Origin: a virus
IMG/VR virus record: IMGVR_UViG_3300015371_001220
Location: 1-53,216 of that record
DNA length: 53,216 bases
Strand: one strand, 5' to 3'
This document shows, in pieces, positions 42,300 through 49,395 of the stretch. The number at the start of each line of letters is the position of its first letter. Position 1 is the first letter of the stretch. Under the pieces are notes generated by a model. The model had not been told where the DNA came from, did no database searches, and saw nothing but the letters and a program-made list of their open reading frames with translations. A program made the position numbers and the translations under genes.

Positions 42300-42646
42300 C
42301 CACCTTCCGCCGCTACCGGTTCGAGCACGTCGGTGAGTGGAACGCCGACTTCGATGCCGTGGTGGCCACGCTTGATCGGCAATGCAAACGCCGCTGGTGG
42401 TACACGGACCCGTGGGCCGGTGGGCAGGGACTGAACAGGCTGCAGTTCTCGTTCACGGTGGCCGGCAGGGACCAATGGTGGTGTCACCGTAGGGCCATGT
42501 TCCTGGCCGGCGTCTGCTACATGGCGGCAGGGCTGCAGGACACGAAGTTGCCCGAACCAACCTGGGAGCCACTTCCCCCGCACACGCAGAGAGGCCGGTT
42601 CCGCCGACCTTCCGAGAAGGCGGAACCGGCCCCAGCTAACGACTAG
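42296..42646 (+). CDS. Hypothetical protein ending in a terminator hairpin
   Basis: 116 residues, ATGA overlap. Trp- and Arg-rich (RRWWYTDPWAGGQGLNRLQFSF, QWWCHRRAMFLAGV). The 3' end encodes GRFRRPSEKAEP and at the same time forms a 13-bp hairpin (42593-42631). The TAG shares the CTAG with the stop of the opposing SPFH gene. Last gene of the rightward block; no known family. Confidence 0.6.
   Translation: MTTFRRYRFEHVGEWNADFDAVVATLDRQCKRRWWYTDPWAGGQGLNRLQFSFTVAGRDQWWCHRRAMFLAGVCYMAAGLQDTKLPEPTWEPLPPHTQRGRFRRPSEKAEPAPAND
42593..42631. terminator. Terminator hairpin inside the end of a coding sequence
   Basis: A perfect 13-bp stem (GGCCGGTTCCGCC with its complement) with a 13-base loop, inside the last codons of the rightward gene and about 12 bases beyond the stop of the opposing leftward gene. 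It probably ends both transcripts. Confidence 0.7.
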
Positions 42647-43578
42647 TGGGCAGAGTTGACGATGACGTCAGACTTGCCGTTGCCGCCGTTCGGGTCACCG
42701 CAGTTGAAGGTGACCGGCAGTCCGCCAAGCTGACCTTTCGCTGCGAGGTCCTTCAGGAAGTTCAGGCAGTTCTGGTACTTGACACCCGGGTCGTTGGATG
42801 ACTGGGTGGCCAGCTTGTCATTGGCAAGCTTCTGCTGCTCTGCGGTGAGTTTCTGCTGGGTAGCGATCTGCGTGTCCGCGAGAGCCTGCGCGTAGCCGTT
42901 GAGCTTCTGCTGCGTGACGTCGTCATAGTGGATCAGGGAGATGGCGACGACGTCGACCTGGATGCCGGCATCAACGTTGCTCTTGAGGATGCCCAGAGCC
43001 TGCGCGGCCAGGTCCTGCTGACTGCGGTTTTCCTTGCCGCCAGACAGTACCGCCAGGGGGTTGTAGTCGGCGAAGACCTCGTTGAGTGCCACGGTGGTTT
43101 GACGCCAGATGACATTGTCGTGGATGTTCTTGATGACGTTGTCATCCTTGCCCCGGTAGCGCTGCCACAGTTCGTTGGCGTGCGCCTCCTGGGAGACGTT
43201 CCACTGCACTACCGCGTCCACATCAGCGGTGGTCTGGTTGGCCAGACGCACCTTGACGGTCATCAACTGGGTCTGCACGGTGCCATCCACCAGTTCAATG
43301 GACGACCACGGGGGAACCCAGTGCGGGCCACTGGCCACGGCCTGATCTGCCTTGCCGAACTCCACCACGACTGCCACATTGCGGGGCGGTACGACGGTGA
43401 AGGTGTTTAGCGTAAAGATCGCCAGACCACCGATGATGAACAGAGTGGCGATCAGGGTCGTGCCCCAGGTCTTATCCACATCAAGCTCATCGGAGATCGT
43501 TCGCTTTTGGGCGAACATAACGATCGCTACCAGGAGCATGATGATCGGGACTACGACGGTCCAAATAACTGCACCCAC
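42643..43578 (-). CDS. SPFH/prohibitin-like membrane protein
   Basis: 311 residues, GTG start with AAGGAGG upstream. Two N-terminal membrane helices (VIWTVVVPIIMLLVAIVMFA; TTLIATLFIIGGLAIFTL) are followed by an SPFH domain (FTVVPPRNVAVVVEFGKADQAV, VDGTVQTQLMTVKVRL, DVDAVVQWNV, AALGILKSNVDAGIQVDVVAISL-like region) and a Gln/Lys-rich helical segment. SPFH proteins form membrane microdomains or rings that protect proteases and organise membranes; bacterial forms include HflK/HflC. A phage copy could alter the host envelope, protect host functions or block other phages. Last gene of the leftward block, transcribed after a terminator. Confidence 0.85.
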   Translation of the reverse strand: MGAVIWTVVVPIIMLLVAIVMFAQKRTISDELDVDKTWGTTLIATLFIIGGLAIFTLNTFTVVPPRNVAVVVEFGKADQAVASGPHWVPPWSSIELVDGTVQTQLMTVKVRLANQTTADVDAVVQWNVSQEAHANELWQRYRGKDDNVIKNIHDNVIWRQTTVALNEVFADYNPLAVLSGGKENRSQQDLAAQALGILKSNVDAGIQVDVVAISLIHYDDVTQQKLNGYAQALADTQIATQQKLTAEQQKLANDKLATQSSNDPGVKYQNCLNFLKDLAAKGQLGGLPVTFNCGDPNGGNGKSDVIVNSAH

Positions 43579-43639
43579 AGGTGCTTCCTCCTTCTAGGGG
43601 GGAGGGCTCCCTCCTGATTTAAGAGTAGCACAGGTACGC

Positions 43640-43671
43640 AAATGGCCCCACCGTCAACGGTGGGGCCATTT
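43640..43671. terminator. Terminator after the first I36-like gene
   Basis: A 14-bp perfect stem (AAATGGCCCCACCG with its complement) and the 4-base loop TCAA, 12 bases beyond the stop of the I36-like gene on the leftward strand. The AT at the end of the stem gives a few T residues in either direction, so it looks like a good terminator. Confidence 0.8.
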
Positions 43672-43683
43672 GGTTGGATCAGG

Positions 43684-44079
43684 TCACTCGTGACAGACAG
43701 AACTGATGATGTTGGCGTAGTTGCCCGGACCAGGGTGAACCGACAGGTCACTCTCACCGGCACCGGCCGCCAAGGAAAACAGGTAACCCGAGCCGCCAGT
43801 GCCGCTGTAGAACGACACCTGGAAAGACTCGCGGTTGTACACGCTCTCCGCGTTGTTGTTAGCCCCGTTGATGGCGCTCACGTTATAGCAGGCACCGAAG
43901 GCACCGATGTTCTGCGTCCAGGCCGGCGTGCCCGACCAGTTCTTACCGTTCCACAGACACACGACGCTCGACGGGCAGTCCGACGACGACGCCGACGCTG
44001 GGGAGGCCGCGATGCCGAGACCAGCGATGCTGACAAGCGCCACGGCCGCAACCGCGAGCCGCTTCAGTGTCTTACTCAT
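43684..44079 (-). CDS. Secreted I36-type inhibitor-like protein
   Basis: 131 residues, TTAGGAGAT upstream. A signal peptide is clear (SKTLKRLAVAAVALVSIAGLGIAASPASASS, cleavage after about 31). The mature part has CPSSVVCLWNGKNWSG, a Cys in ACYNVSA, and SVYNRESFQVSFY, the pattern of the peptidase inhibitor I36/SMPI-like family secreted by Streptomyces. It may inhibit extracellular proteases or act in the envelope. A related gene follows upstream in the operon. Confidence 0.8.
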   Translation of the reverse strand: MSKTLKRLAVAAVALVSIAGLGIAASPASASSSDCPSSVVCLWNGKNWSGTPAWTQNIGAFGACYNVSAINGANNNAESVYNRESFQVSFYSGTGGSGYLFSLAAGAGESDLSVHPGPGNYANIISSVCHE

Positions 44080-44102
44080 ACATCTCCTAAGGGATGGTGG
44101 TG

Positions 44103-44492
44103 TTACCGGCCGAGTGAAGACCAGTAATTATTGAAGAATCCGAAGCTCGACACCGAGACACCCGATCCAATGCTTTGCAGGTCTGTGTCTACCGGATGGC
44201 AGTTGTACCCACCGTGCAGCACTATCGTGATTGACGTGTGGTTGTACGCGGAGTCTGCGTTGTTGTCGTACGGTGAGGTGAAGTTGTAGCACGTGTCGAC
44301 GAACGCTGGGGGCGAGAAGATGGTGATGCTGCCCGTGTAGTTCGTTGAGGTCCAGATGCAGAAGAAACCACTACCGCACTGCGACTTGGATGCTGAGGCA
44401 GCGGGAGCGAAGATGCCCAACCCAAGGGCGATCACAACTGCTGCAATCGCTCCTTGGATTGCGCGACGGCGACGTGCCGGCGTGTTGCTCAT
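44103..44492 (-). CDS. Secreted I36-type inhibitor-like protein, second copy
   Basis: 129 residues, AAGGAGACGT upstream. A basic start (RRRRAIQG) and hydrophobic core (AIAAVVIALGLGIFAPAASA) form the signal peptide. The mature domain (CGSGFFCIWTSTNYTGSIT, DTCYNFTSPYDNNADSAYNHTSITIVL) shares the I36 pattern and the spacing of its Cys with the neighbouring copy, so the two are likely paralogues from a duplication. Divergence is high, which suggests an old duplication or separate targets. Confidence 0.75.
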   Translation of the reverse strand: MSNTPARRRRAIQGAIAAVVIALGLGIFAPAASASKSQCGSGFFCIWTSTNYTGSITIFSPPAFVDTCYNFTSPYDNNADSAYNHTSITIVLHGGYNCHPVDTDLQSIGSGVSVSSFGFFNNYWSSLGR

Positions 44493-44500
44493 ACGTCTCC

Positions 44501-44605
44501 TTAGGGGAACGTTCGGTAGTACCAGGTGTTTGCCGCGATGGAGATGACGACCAACCCCACAAGGATGGCGTTGGCGGCCAGACCTCGCAAGAAGCTGATC
44601 TTCAT
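44501..44605 (-). CDS. Small membrane protein
   Basis: 34 residues. ATG preceded by GAGAGG; its TAA lies just before the Shine-Dalgarno of the next gene. One hydrophobic helix (NAILVGLVVISIAAN) with a short basic start (MKISFLRG) and an aromatic end (TWYYRTFP). Function unknown. It sits between the tRNA gene and the two secreted proteins. Confidence 0.6.
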   Translation of the reverse strand: MKISFLRGLAANAILVGLVVISIAANTWYYRTFP

Positions 44606-44623
44606 CCGCTTACCTCTCTTTCG

Positions 44624-44695
44624 AGGCAGGGCTCGGACTCGAACCGAGATCGTCTGGGTTATGAGCCCAGAGTGTTCCCATTACACCACCCTGCA
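44624..44695 (-). tRNA. tRNA-Met (CAT) with initiator-like features
   Basis: A full cloverleaf folds on the leftward strand: acceptor with six pairs (GCAGGG / CCCTGC), a 4-bp D stem (GTGT/ACAC), an anticodon stem CTGGG/CCCAG with the loop CTCATAA, and a T stem CTCGG/CCGAG with the loop TTCGAGT. Three G-C pairs next to the anticodon loop and an unpaired first position (T1 opposite C72) are initiator-like, but D-stem pair 11-24 is T-A as in elongators. No CCA is encoded. It may supply Met-tRNA during late translation. Confidence 0.9.
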
Positions 44696-44723
44696 CGACT
44701 CCCCTCCCTGGGGAGCGTTTTCA

Positions 44724-44833
44724 GTGTAGCTGGTGGCCGGTGCGATGAGAAGGTCTGGATGTCAACGTGTACGGCCAACATCCATCTCATCGTCTTACCA
44801 AGGGCAGTACGACCGGCCAAGTCTCAGCTACAC
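44724..44833. ncRNA. Long nested inverted repeat, candidate structured RNA
   Basis: Four stems nest in order: GTGTAGCT (44724) with AGCTACAC (44826), GGCCGGT (44735) with ACCGGCC (44812), GATGAGA (44744) with TCTCATC (44785), and GGATGT (44757) with ACATCC (44778). That is 28 base pairs over 110 bases with asymmetric bulges. It lies between the lipoprotein gene and the tRNA gene and covers the lipoprotein stop codon. It could be a terminator, an RNA processing signal or an independent small RNA. Confidence 0.5.
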
Positions 44834-45217
44834 CGGGGGACCGCTGCACACAGCAGCCTTGGGGAACGTCGCCTTGTGGTGATCTACCGGTGCGGCGGCG
44901 TTCCCGTTAAAGATGATGAAGCATTCAACCTTCTGGCCAGGCTCGGTGGGAATGACCTTGAAGGAGTACGACGCCACTGTGCCTTTCTCGGCTGCCTGGT
45001 GACGGCTGAACGGCACCGTCTCCACAAAGTCGGCGGGGTACTGCGCCCCCTTCTGCGTGGTACCCGCAGTGAAGATCATGTCGATGTGCACGATCACTCC
45101 AGTCTTGTCCGGGGTGCCAGTGCCCAGGAACGTGATCTCCGTGATCGGTGTAGGAGCGCATCCCGTTAGCAGGGACCCGGCCAGCACCAACACCGTTGCT
45201 ACGCATAGTCGTTTCAA
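44828..45217 (-). CDS. Lipoprotein
   Basis: 129 residues, TTG start with AAAAGGTGA upstream. A signal sequence (KRLCVATVLVLAGSLLTGC) ends in a perfect lipobox (LTGC). The mature part is a small beta domain (ITEITFLGTGTPDKTGVIVHIDM, ASYSFKVIPTEPGQKVECFI) with two further Cys. It should be anchored to the outer face of the membrane, where phage lipoproteins often block other phages. Confidence 0.78.
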   Translation of the reverse strand: MKRLCVATVLVLAGSLLTGCAPTPITEITFLGTGTPDKTGVIVHIDMIFTAGTTQKGAQYPADFVETVPFSRHQAAEKGTVASYSFKVIPTEPGQKVECFIIFNGNAAAPVDHHKATFPKAAVCSGPPV

Positions 45218-45220
45218 CGT

Positions 45221-45967
45221 TCACCTTTTCGTGAGGACTGCAGTGCAGTACCTGTCATCAACTGTGATGTACCTGAACTCGGTGAGGTCAAAGTCGTCTC
45301 CAGCCAGCCGAGCGACTTTAGCCTCGTCATACCAGTCGGCGTACGAGCCGACCTGGTCGAAGGTGAGCACGAAGTTGCCGAAGTTCGGGTCGGTGGTCAC
45401 GTCCTCCGGTGGTTCCGTGCCAATGAAGTGACGCCATCCCCGGTCGGAGTACAGCATCAGGTGCACTTCCCCGCCAGGCTGCAGCAGGCCGGCGAACCGG
45501 CGCATCACCTGGTCGGCGTACGGGATGTGATGCAGCACGCCAGAGCAGTGAATGACATCGACGTAGACGTTCGGTAGGAACGGGAACTCCGGACCGATCT
45601 GCATCGTGGTCCAGTGTTCCTGCCCGAACAGACTCATGATCCTTGTGGCCAGCGCGAGGTTTGCCGCCGAGATATCAGCCATGATCACGTAGTTTCCCTG
45701 GCTGGCTATCTCCAGGGACTCCATGCCCACACCACAGCCGTAGTCGAGCACGGTTAGGCCGCGCATCTCGTCGAGCCGTAACCCTTCTCGCCAACCGTTA
45801 TTCCAGTTACGCCACGACGTCAGCGAATACCTGGTGAAGTTCATCTGGTTGACGACCTGGATCAACTGGGCGTCGGTCCACTGCAGCATGTGTTCAGACG
45901 CGATATATCCAACATCATCAACTGGTGGGTTCGACCAGGCGCGGACCTGGTCCTCAAAGAAGCTCAC
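45221..45967 (-). CDS. Class I SAM-dependent methyltransferase
   Basis: 248 residues, GTG overlapping the previous stop. The helical start is followed by LTVLDYGCGVGMESLEIA (SAM loop), YVIMADISAANLALA (acidic loop) and VDVIHCSGVLHHIPYADQVM. Target unknown: the closest cellular relatives act on small molecules, lipids or tRNA. Given the sugar cassette, a methylated sugar is one possibility. Confidence 0.78.
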   Translation of the reverse strand: MSFFEDQVRAWSNPPVDDVGYIASEHMLQWTDAQLIQVVNQMNFTRYSLTSWRNWNNGWREGLRLDEMRGLTVLDYGCGVGMESLEIASQGNYVIMADISAANLALATRIMSLFGQEHWTTMQIGPEFPFLPNVYVDVIHCSGVLHHIPYADQVMRRFAGLLQPGGEVHLMLYSDRGWRHFIGTEPPEDVTTDPNFGNFVLTFDQVGSYADWYDEAKVARLAGDDFDLTEFRYITVDDRYCTAVLTKR

Positions 45968-46164
45968 CCGAACAGTCCCAGCGTGAGCGCGATGGCCGAG
46001 TAGAAGCCGCCCGCCAGGACCACGATGATGAACAGGCTCGTCAGGCAGCCTGACTTCTGCTTCTTGTTGAGCTTCTTCAGGTTCTTTTCGATCTTGTCAA
46101 GGCCACGCTTCGATCGATCGGTGTTGCCGACGTGGTAGCCGCCAGGATCGTTACCGTTAGACAT
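45964..46164 (-). CDS. Small membrane-anchored protein
   Basis: 66 residues from ATG 46164 with GGAGG upstream; the longer reading to 46191 is not needed. A polar, strongly charged N-terminal half (RSKRGLDKIEKNLKKLNKKQK, helical) precedes one hydrophobic helix (LTSLFIIVVLAGGFYSAIALTLG). It is probably an N-in tail-anchored protein. Function unknown. Confidence 0.6.
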   Translation of the reverse strand: MSNGNDPGGYHVGNTDRSKRGLDKIEKNLKKLNKKQKSGCLTSLFIIVVLAGGFYSAIALTLGLFG

Positions 46165-46390
46165 GGATGTCCTCCAAGCCGAGCATGGCAATCAACATCT
46201 CATGCTGCTCATCCGTCCACTGCGCACCATCCCAGTGCCGCATCCATTCCATGTTCTGTCGCGCCTTGGTGCGCTCAGCCAGCTTGGTGGCACGCTCCAA
46301 CGCGATACGTTCCTGCTCAGACAGCGGCAGTACTGTGCCGTCCCTCAGCTTCTTACGGGTAAACGGGACGTTGACCCTTGCTGGTTCCAT
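46157..46390 (-). CDS. Hypothetical helical protein
   Basis: 77 residues (EPARVNVPFTRKKLRDGT, then SEQERIALERATKLAERTKA and MEWMRHWDGAQWTDEQHEML). Charged and helical, no motif known to me. Overlaps the next start by 8 bases and the upstream gene's end by 46. Confidence 0.55.
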   Translation of the reverse strand: MEPARVNVPFTRKKLRDGTVLPLSEQERIALERATKLAERTKARQNMEWMRHWDGAQWTDEQHEMLIAMLGLEDIHV

Positions 46391-46935
46391 GAATCTTCCT
46401 CACTTATCCGTGCCCAGATGTCATTAAGATCAATTTCACTGGTCTGCGTGGTTAGTGCTGTCACGTGCTCGGCCTGCCACTCCTGCCTGCGGTGCCTGCC
46501 TTCCACGGCTGCGTGTGATCCGTGCTGACGCATCACTGCAGCCTGGTACAGCGTGGGCGCTGGGCTCACGGGTGCGTTGTAAGGCACCCGTTGCTGCTGT
46601 GGCAGGCTGTTCAGGTAGCGCAGGGTCTTGTAGCGCTGATCCACGTTCAGGTGTCTGGTACCGATGGTCTCGTAGCCGCCAGTCGTGCTGTGAAGTAGCG
46701 GGCTCGGCGAGATCGGAACCGGTAGTGCTGGTGCCGTGAAACCCTTCAGGATCCGCATGGTGTCAGTCTTCTCGTCGTACCCGCGACCGCACTCCAGGTC
46801 AACTTCCTCCTGGGGACGCTTGCGGTCCTCGCGGTACTCGTTCACGACACGTGCTGCCAGGACTGTCGCTATACCAGCGAAGTAGGCCCCAGCGCACGCG
46901 AACATCCACCAGTTGTGCTCCATGAATTGGTTCAT
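46345..46935 (-). CDS. Membrane-anchored hypothetical protein
   Basis: 196 residues, ATGA overlap with the upstream gene. One N-terminal hydrophobic segment (WWMFACAGAYFAGIATVLAARVV) is followed by a polar Gln/Pro/His-rich region (LPQQQRVPYNAPVSPAPTLYQ) with no recognised domain. Probably a membrane-tethered cytoplasmic protein. Confidence 0.6.
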   Translation of the reverse strand: MNQFMEHNWWMFACAGAYFAGIATVLAARVVNEYREDRKRPQEEVDLECGRGYDEKTDTMRILKGFTAPALPVPISPSPLLHSTTGGYETIGTRHLNVDQRYKTLRYLNSLPQQQRVPYNAPVSPAPTLYQAAVMRQHGSHAAVEGRHRRQEWQAEHVTALTTQTSEIDLNDIWARISEEDSWNQQGSTSRLPVRS

Positions 46936-47477
46936 GACTTCCGTTCAACCTCCGTCCACATGGCCGGGAAGATCAGAAGCACCCGGCGCAAGCGTTCCCA
47001 TTGGTTCATGTCGATCATGATTGTACCGTCGTTGTTTCTAGGCCAAAGCTCCACAACAAGGGACAAAGCCTCCAGGACCAGGTTCTCCCCGAGACCCTCA
47101 GGGATGCCCTCCTCCACTGCGGGAGGCTGCGACTGCGGCTCCAGCGTCGGTGAATTGGCGTCAGGTGCACCCACCACGTGCCCGCTCTCTGTCGGTCGCT
47201 TCGCCACCCGTGGCCCACAGATACATTCAGTGCAGCATCCGTGGACCAGGTCGAAGGCGCGGTTGGAATTCAGGAAGTAGTCGTACATCTCCGCGACAGG
47301 GTGGCGAATGCCGTGCGGGCACGAGCGTTCCATGATCATGCGATCGTTGTCCCAGTCTCGTGGCCACTCAGCCCACGGACCCGGCATTGGCTGGTGAATG
47401 GCGCACCACTGGCCGATACAGTCCGTGCGCTCATGTGTCTGGATGGTCTGGCCAGACTCCAGCAGGTGCTGCTCCAT
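46932..47477 (-). CDS. Hypothetical Cys/His-rich phage protein
   Basis: 181 residues, AAGGAGTGACG upstream of ATG 47477. The first 90 residues hold CIGQWCAIHQP, SCPHGIRHPVAEMYDYFL and HGCCTECICG, which suggests a zinc site in a common actinophage family of unknown role. The C-terminal half is helical and includes WERLRRVLLIFPAMW. Confidence 0.6.
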   Translation of the reverse strand: MEQHLLESGQTIQTHERTDCIGQWCAIHQPMPGPWAEWPRDWDNDRMIMERSCPHGIRHPVAEMYDYFLNSNRAFDLVHGCCTECICGPRVAKRPTESGHVVGAPDANSPTLEPQSQPPAVEEGIPEGLGENLVLEALSLVVELWPRNNDGTIMIDMNQWERLRRVLLIFPAMWTEVERKS

Positions 47478-47479
47478 CG

Positions 47480-47995
47480 TCACTCCTTTCCAGGGGGAGG
47501 GGTCTCCTCTAACCATGCTAGCCGGTACACCGAGATTCGTACACCCGGCACGTGAAGAGCATGACGACCCTCGTTCGGGTACATCTTCTTCGCCTTCACC
47601 TCCACCACCTGAGCGTCGTCCTTGTATACGCCTGCCGGCTGCAGGGCATCCAGGATGGCGCGGATCATCTTGTCAAGGTCGGGTCGCTTCGATGGCCAAG
47701 TGGTTCGTGTACGGGGTGCTGTTGTGGGCTTCTTGACGGTGAAGTCAAGTACGACACAGACAGGACCTTCGAGCGGGAAATAGGTGTCTGCCACGTCGGA
47801 GGCAAGAACGCTTGGATCGTCACTGAATGACTCGATGGCCTGCTCCGCTCTGAACTGGACGGTGGCACGCCACGGCTTGAGATCCTTTTCGTTCGAATGA
47901 ACCGTCCTCCCGCCCCCGTACGACTTAGTAGATCCCTGCTGAACTGGAGTACCCAGGACCTCGAAGTCCAAGAGCGGTAGGTAGATGACACTCAC
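47480..47995 (-). CDS. rusA: RusA-like Holliday junction resolvase
   Basis: 171 residues, GTG start. The fold is typical of RusA: FEVLGTPVQQGSTKSY at the start, the acidic core KRPDLDKMIRAILDALQ (Asp106, Asp108 and the third acidic residue near 116) and GVYKDDAQVVEVKAKKMY. RusA cuts four-way DNA junctions symmetrically. In a genome whose ends are inverted repeats it might also resolve cruciform or palindromic junctions made when ends are joined. That link is inference. Confidence 0.87.
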   Translation of the reverse strand: MSVIYLPLLDFEVLGTPVQQGSTKSYGGGRTVHSNEKDLKPWRATVQFRAEQAIESFSDDPSVLASDVADTYFPLEGPVCVVLDFTVKKPTTAPRTRTTWPSKRPDLDKMIRAILDALQPAGVYKDDAQVVEVKAKKMYPNEGRHALHVPGVRISVYRLAWLEETPPPGKE

Positions 47996-48357
47996 GTGCC
48001 CGCCTTCCTGAACTGGCGCACCCGGTACGCCTCGGCGATGTCGGGGTGACGCAGGGCGAACGCTTCAATGTTGAAGACGTCCTTAGTCTCCTTGTACATG
48101 AAGTGCTGCGCCAGGTCCGGGTAGTCGGCGACAATGCGGGACACGGCCCACTTGTCGCTGGGACGGTAGGTGATGACCTTCTCCCCGTTGACCATAGCGG
48201 CGGTGGCGGATCCCAGTAGGGTCTGGATCTTGTCCTTCAACCCGTCGCGGATCTTGGTCCAGCCGTCCACGTTGGCCTGAGCTTCCAGGTACGCAGCCCA
48301 CGTGCCCTCGTCGATCTCGACAACATCCTCGGCGGCGTTTTTGTCAGGCAGCGCCAT
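47992..48357 (-). CDS. Hypothetical protein, possibly recombination-associated
   Basis: 121 residues (DVVEIDEGTWAAYLEAQANVDGWTKIRDGLKDKIQ, then MVNGEKVITYRPSDKWAVSR). The pattern resembles short proteins found beside phage exonuclease or recombination genes, in which a Gly-Glu-x-Val-x-Thr-Tyr segment recurs; I am not sure of this. Overlaps the RusA start by 4 bases. Confidence 0.5.
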   Translation of the reverse strand: MALPDKNAAEDVVEIDEGTWAAYLEAQANVDGWTKIRDGLKDKIQTLLGSATAAMVNGEKVITYRPSDKWAVSRIVADYPDLAQHFMYKETKDVFNIEAFALRHPDIAEAYRVRQFRKAGT

Positions 48358-48610
48358 TGTCTTCTCCTAGAATGATTTTGATAACTTCAGCAACGACATC
48401 ATCAGAAGTGAAATCTTCGTTACGAGCCACTTCCTTAAGAGCAGCCTGCACTTCGGGCTGCTTCAGGAATTGCCTTACACAGTCGTAGGCGGCGTCAACA
48501 TGGTGTTTGGCACATGCTTCGTACCTAATTTCCTCGTCCCATGCTTCATGACCGTGGGAACAGGAAGTCCCGGTAATCCCAGCCAGGTGTCGTTTCAAAT
48601 CTCTCATCAT
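48344..48610 (-). CDS. Hypothetical protein with Cys/His residues
   Basis: 88 residues; the start is one of two adjacent ATG codons. It has TSCSHGHEAWDEE and ACAKHHVDAAYDCV, so a metal site is possible, followed by a helical acidic part. TGATG overlap with the previous gene. No family known. Confidence 0.5.
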   Translation of the reverse strand: MMRDLKRHLAGITGTSCSHGHEAWDEEIRYEACAKHHVDAAYDCVRQFLKQPEVQAALKEVARNEDFTSDDVVAEVIKIILGEDNGAA

Positions 48611-48909
48611 CAGTCCTTAATGAAATCTGTCTGGTCACCTTGGACACACACCCAGGCGATTGACTCCTGATTGAATTCTTGACGAACCTCGTTGAGTTCG
48701 TTGCGTAGCCGCAGCACGTTCTCCGGGGTGCCGATCTCCACGCACCACAGCGCGTTCTGCCATGGTTCGTTGGGTAGCGACAACCCGGAGAAGTGAATCT
48801 TCGGCGCGATGGTTTTGATGGCCAGGTTCACTTTGCGCCAGTATCGTGCCCACTCAGGTTGGGACAGCTTGTCATCGGAATTGCCGATGCTGACATAAAT
48901 GAAATACAT
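48610..48909 (-). CDS. Small hypothetical protein
   Basis: 99 residues: a beta start (MYFIYVSIGNSDDKL), SQPEWARYWRKVNLAI, SGLSLPNEPWQNALWCVEIG and a charged helix (LRLRNELNEVRQEFNQ). TGATG overlap with the gene before it. The beta-alpha-beta pattern resembles a small ferredoxin-like fold, but I cannot name it. Confidence 0.55.
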   Translation of the reverse strand: MYFIYVSIGNSDDKLSQPEWARYWRKVNLAIKTIAPKIHFSGLSLPNEPWQNALWCVEIGTPENVLRLRNELNEVRQEFNQESIAWVCVQGDQTDFIKD

Positions 48910-49133
48910 CAGTACGCCTTCAGGGTTTCGTCGTAGTCGCCACGCTTCACGGCGGCAATGAAATCAGTCCACTGCTCTTCTGTGAGCACCAGGTCGCGAC
49001 CGTTGTCACTTTCCAACAGGTCGCCAGTGTCACGGACCCAGACGAGGGTGCCGATCCGCGAGATGATCACCGGAAAGCGTGCTGTTTGCTTTGTTGGCCC
49101 TACCCATTCCACCAGGAAACTCCTTCCCGTCAT
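48909..49133 (-). CDS. Small protein with DUF397-like C-terminus
   Basis: 74 residues (SFLVEWVGPTKQ, SDNGRDLVLTEEQWTDFIAAVKRGDYDETL). The second half recalls the end of DUF397 (W-x-x-F-x-x-x-V-K/R-x-G-E/D-F/Y-D), although the WRKSTYS start is missing. This is weak similarity by eye and may be chance. Confidence 0.5.
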   Translation of the reverse strand: MTGRSFLVEWVGPTKQTARFPVIISRIGTLVWVRDTGDLLESDNGRDLVLTEEQWTDFIAAVKRGDYDETLKAY

Positions 49134-49146
49134 TACATCGATGCAT

Positions 49147-49395
49147 TTAAAACAATGTCTGGTCGTTCTTCAGTGGTTCGGTGGTGCTAAGTGGCCGGGA
49201 CCGTGAAGTCCCGACGCACTTGTCGCACAGCACCGACATCAGGCGCTTACCGCCATACGTGAGTCCGTCATAGATGTGCCAGCCTTTGACGCGAGCCTTA
49301 TCAAACTCCTTATCGCGTCCCTCGGTGGTTAGCCGCATCGAGCCGCACACCTCGTAGTTGTCGCAACGAAGCTGGGGAAGGCTGCGCCCGGCCAT
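49147..49395 (-). CDS. Zinc-ribbon-like hypothetical protein
   Basis: 82 residues, TAATG overlap with the previous gene. CDNYEVCGSMRLT and SVLCDKCVG supply four Cys arranged as two pairs, a typical zinc ribbon. The C-terminal tail is polar. It probably binds nucleic acid or a host protein. Confidence 0.6.
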   Translation of the reverse strand: MAGRSLPQLRCDNYEVCGSMRLTTEGRDKEFDKARVKGWHIYDGLTYGGKRLMSVLCDKCVGTSRSRPLSTTEPLKNDQTLF

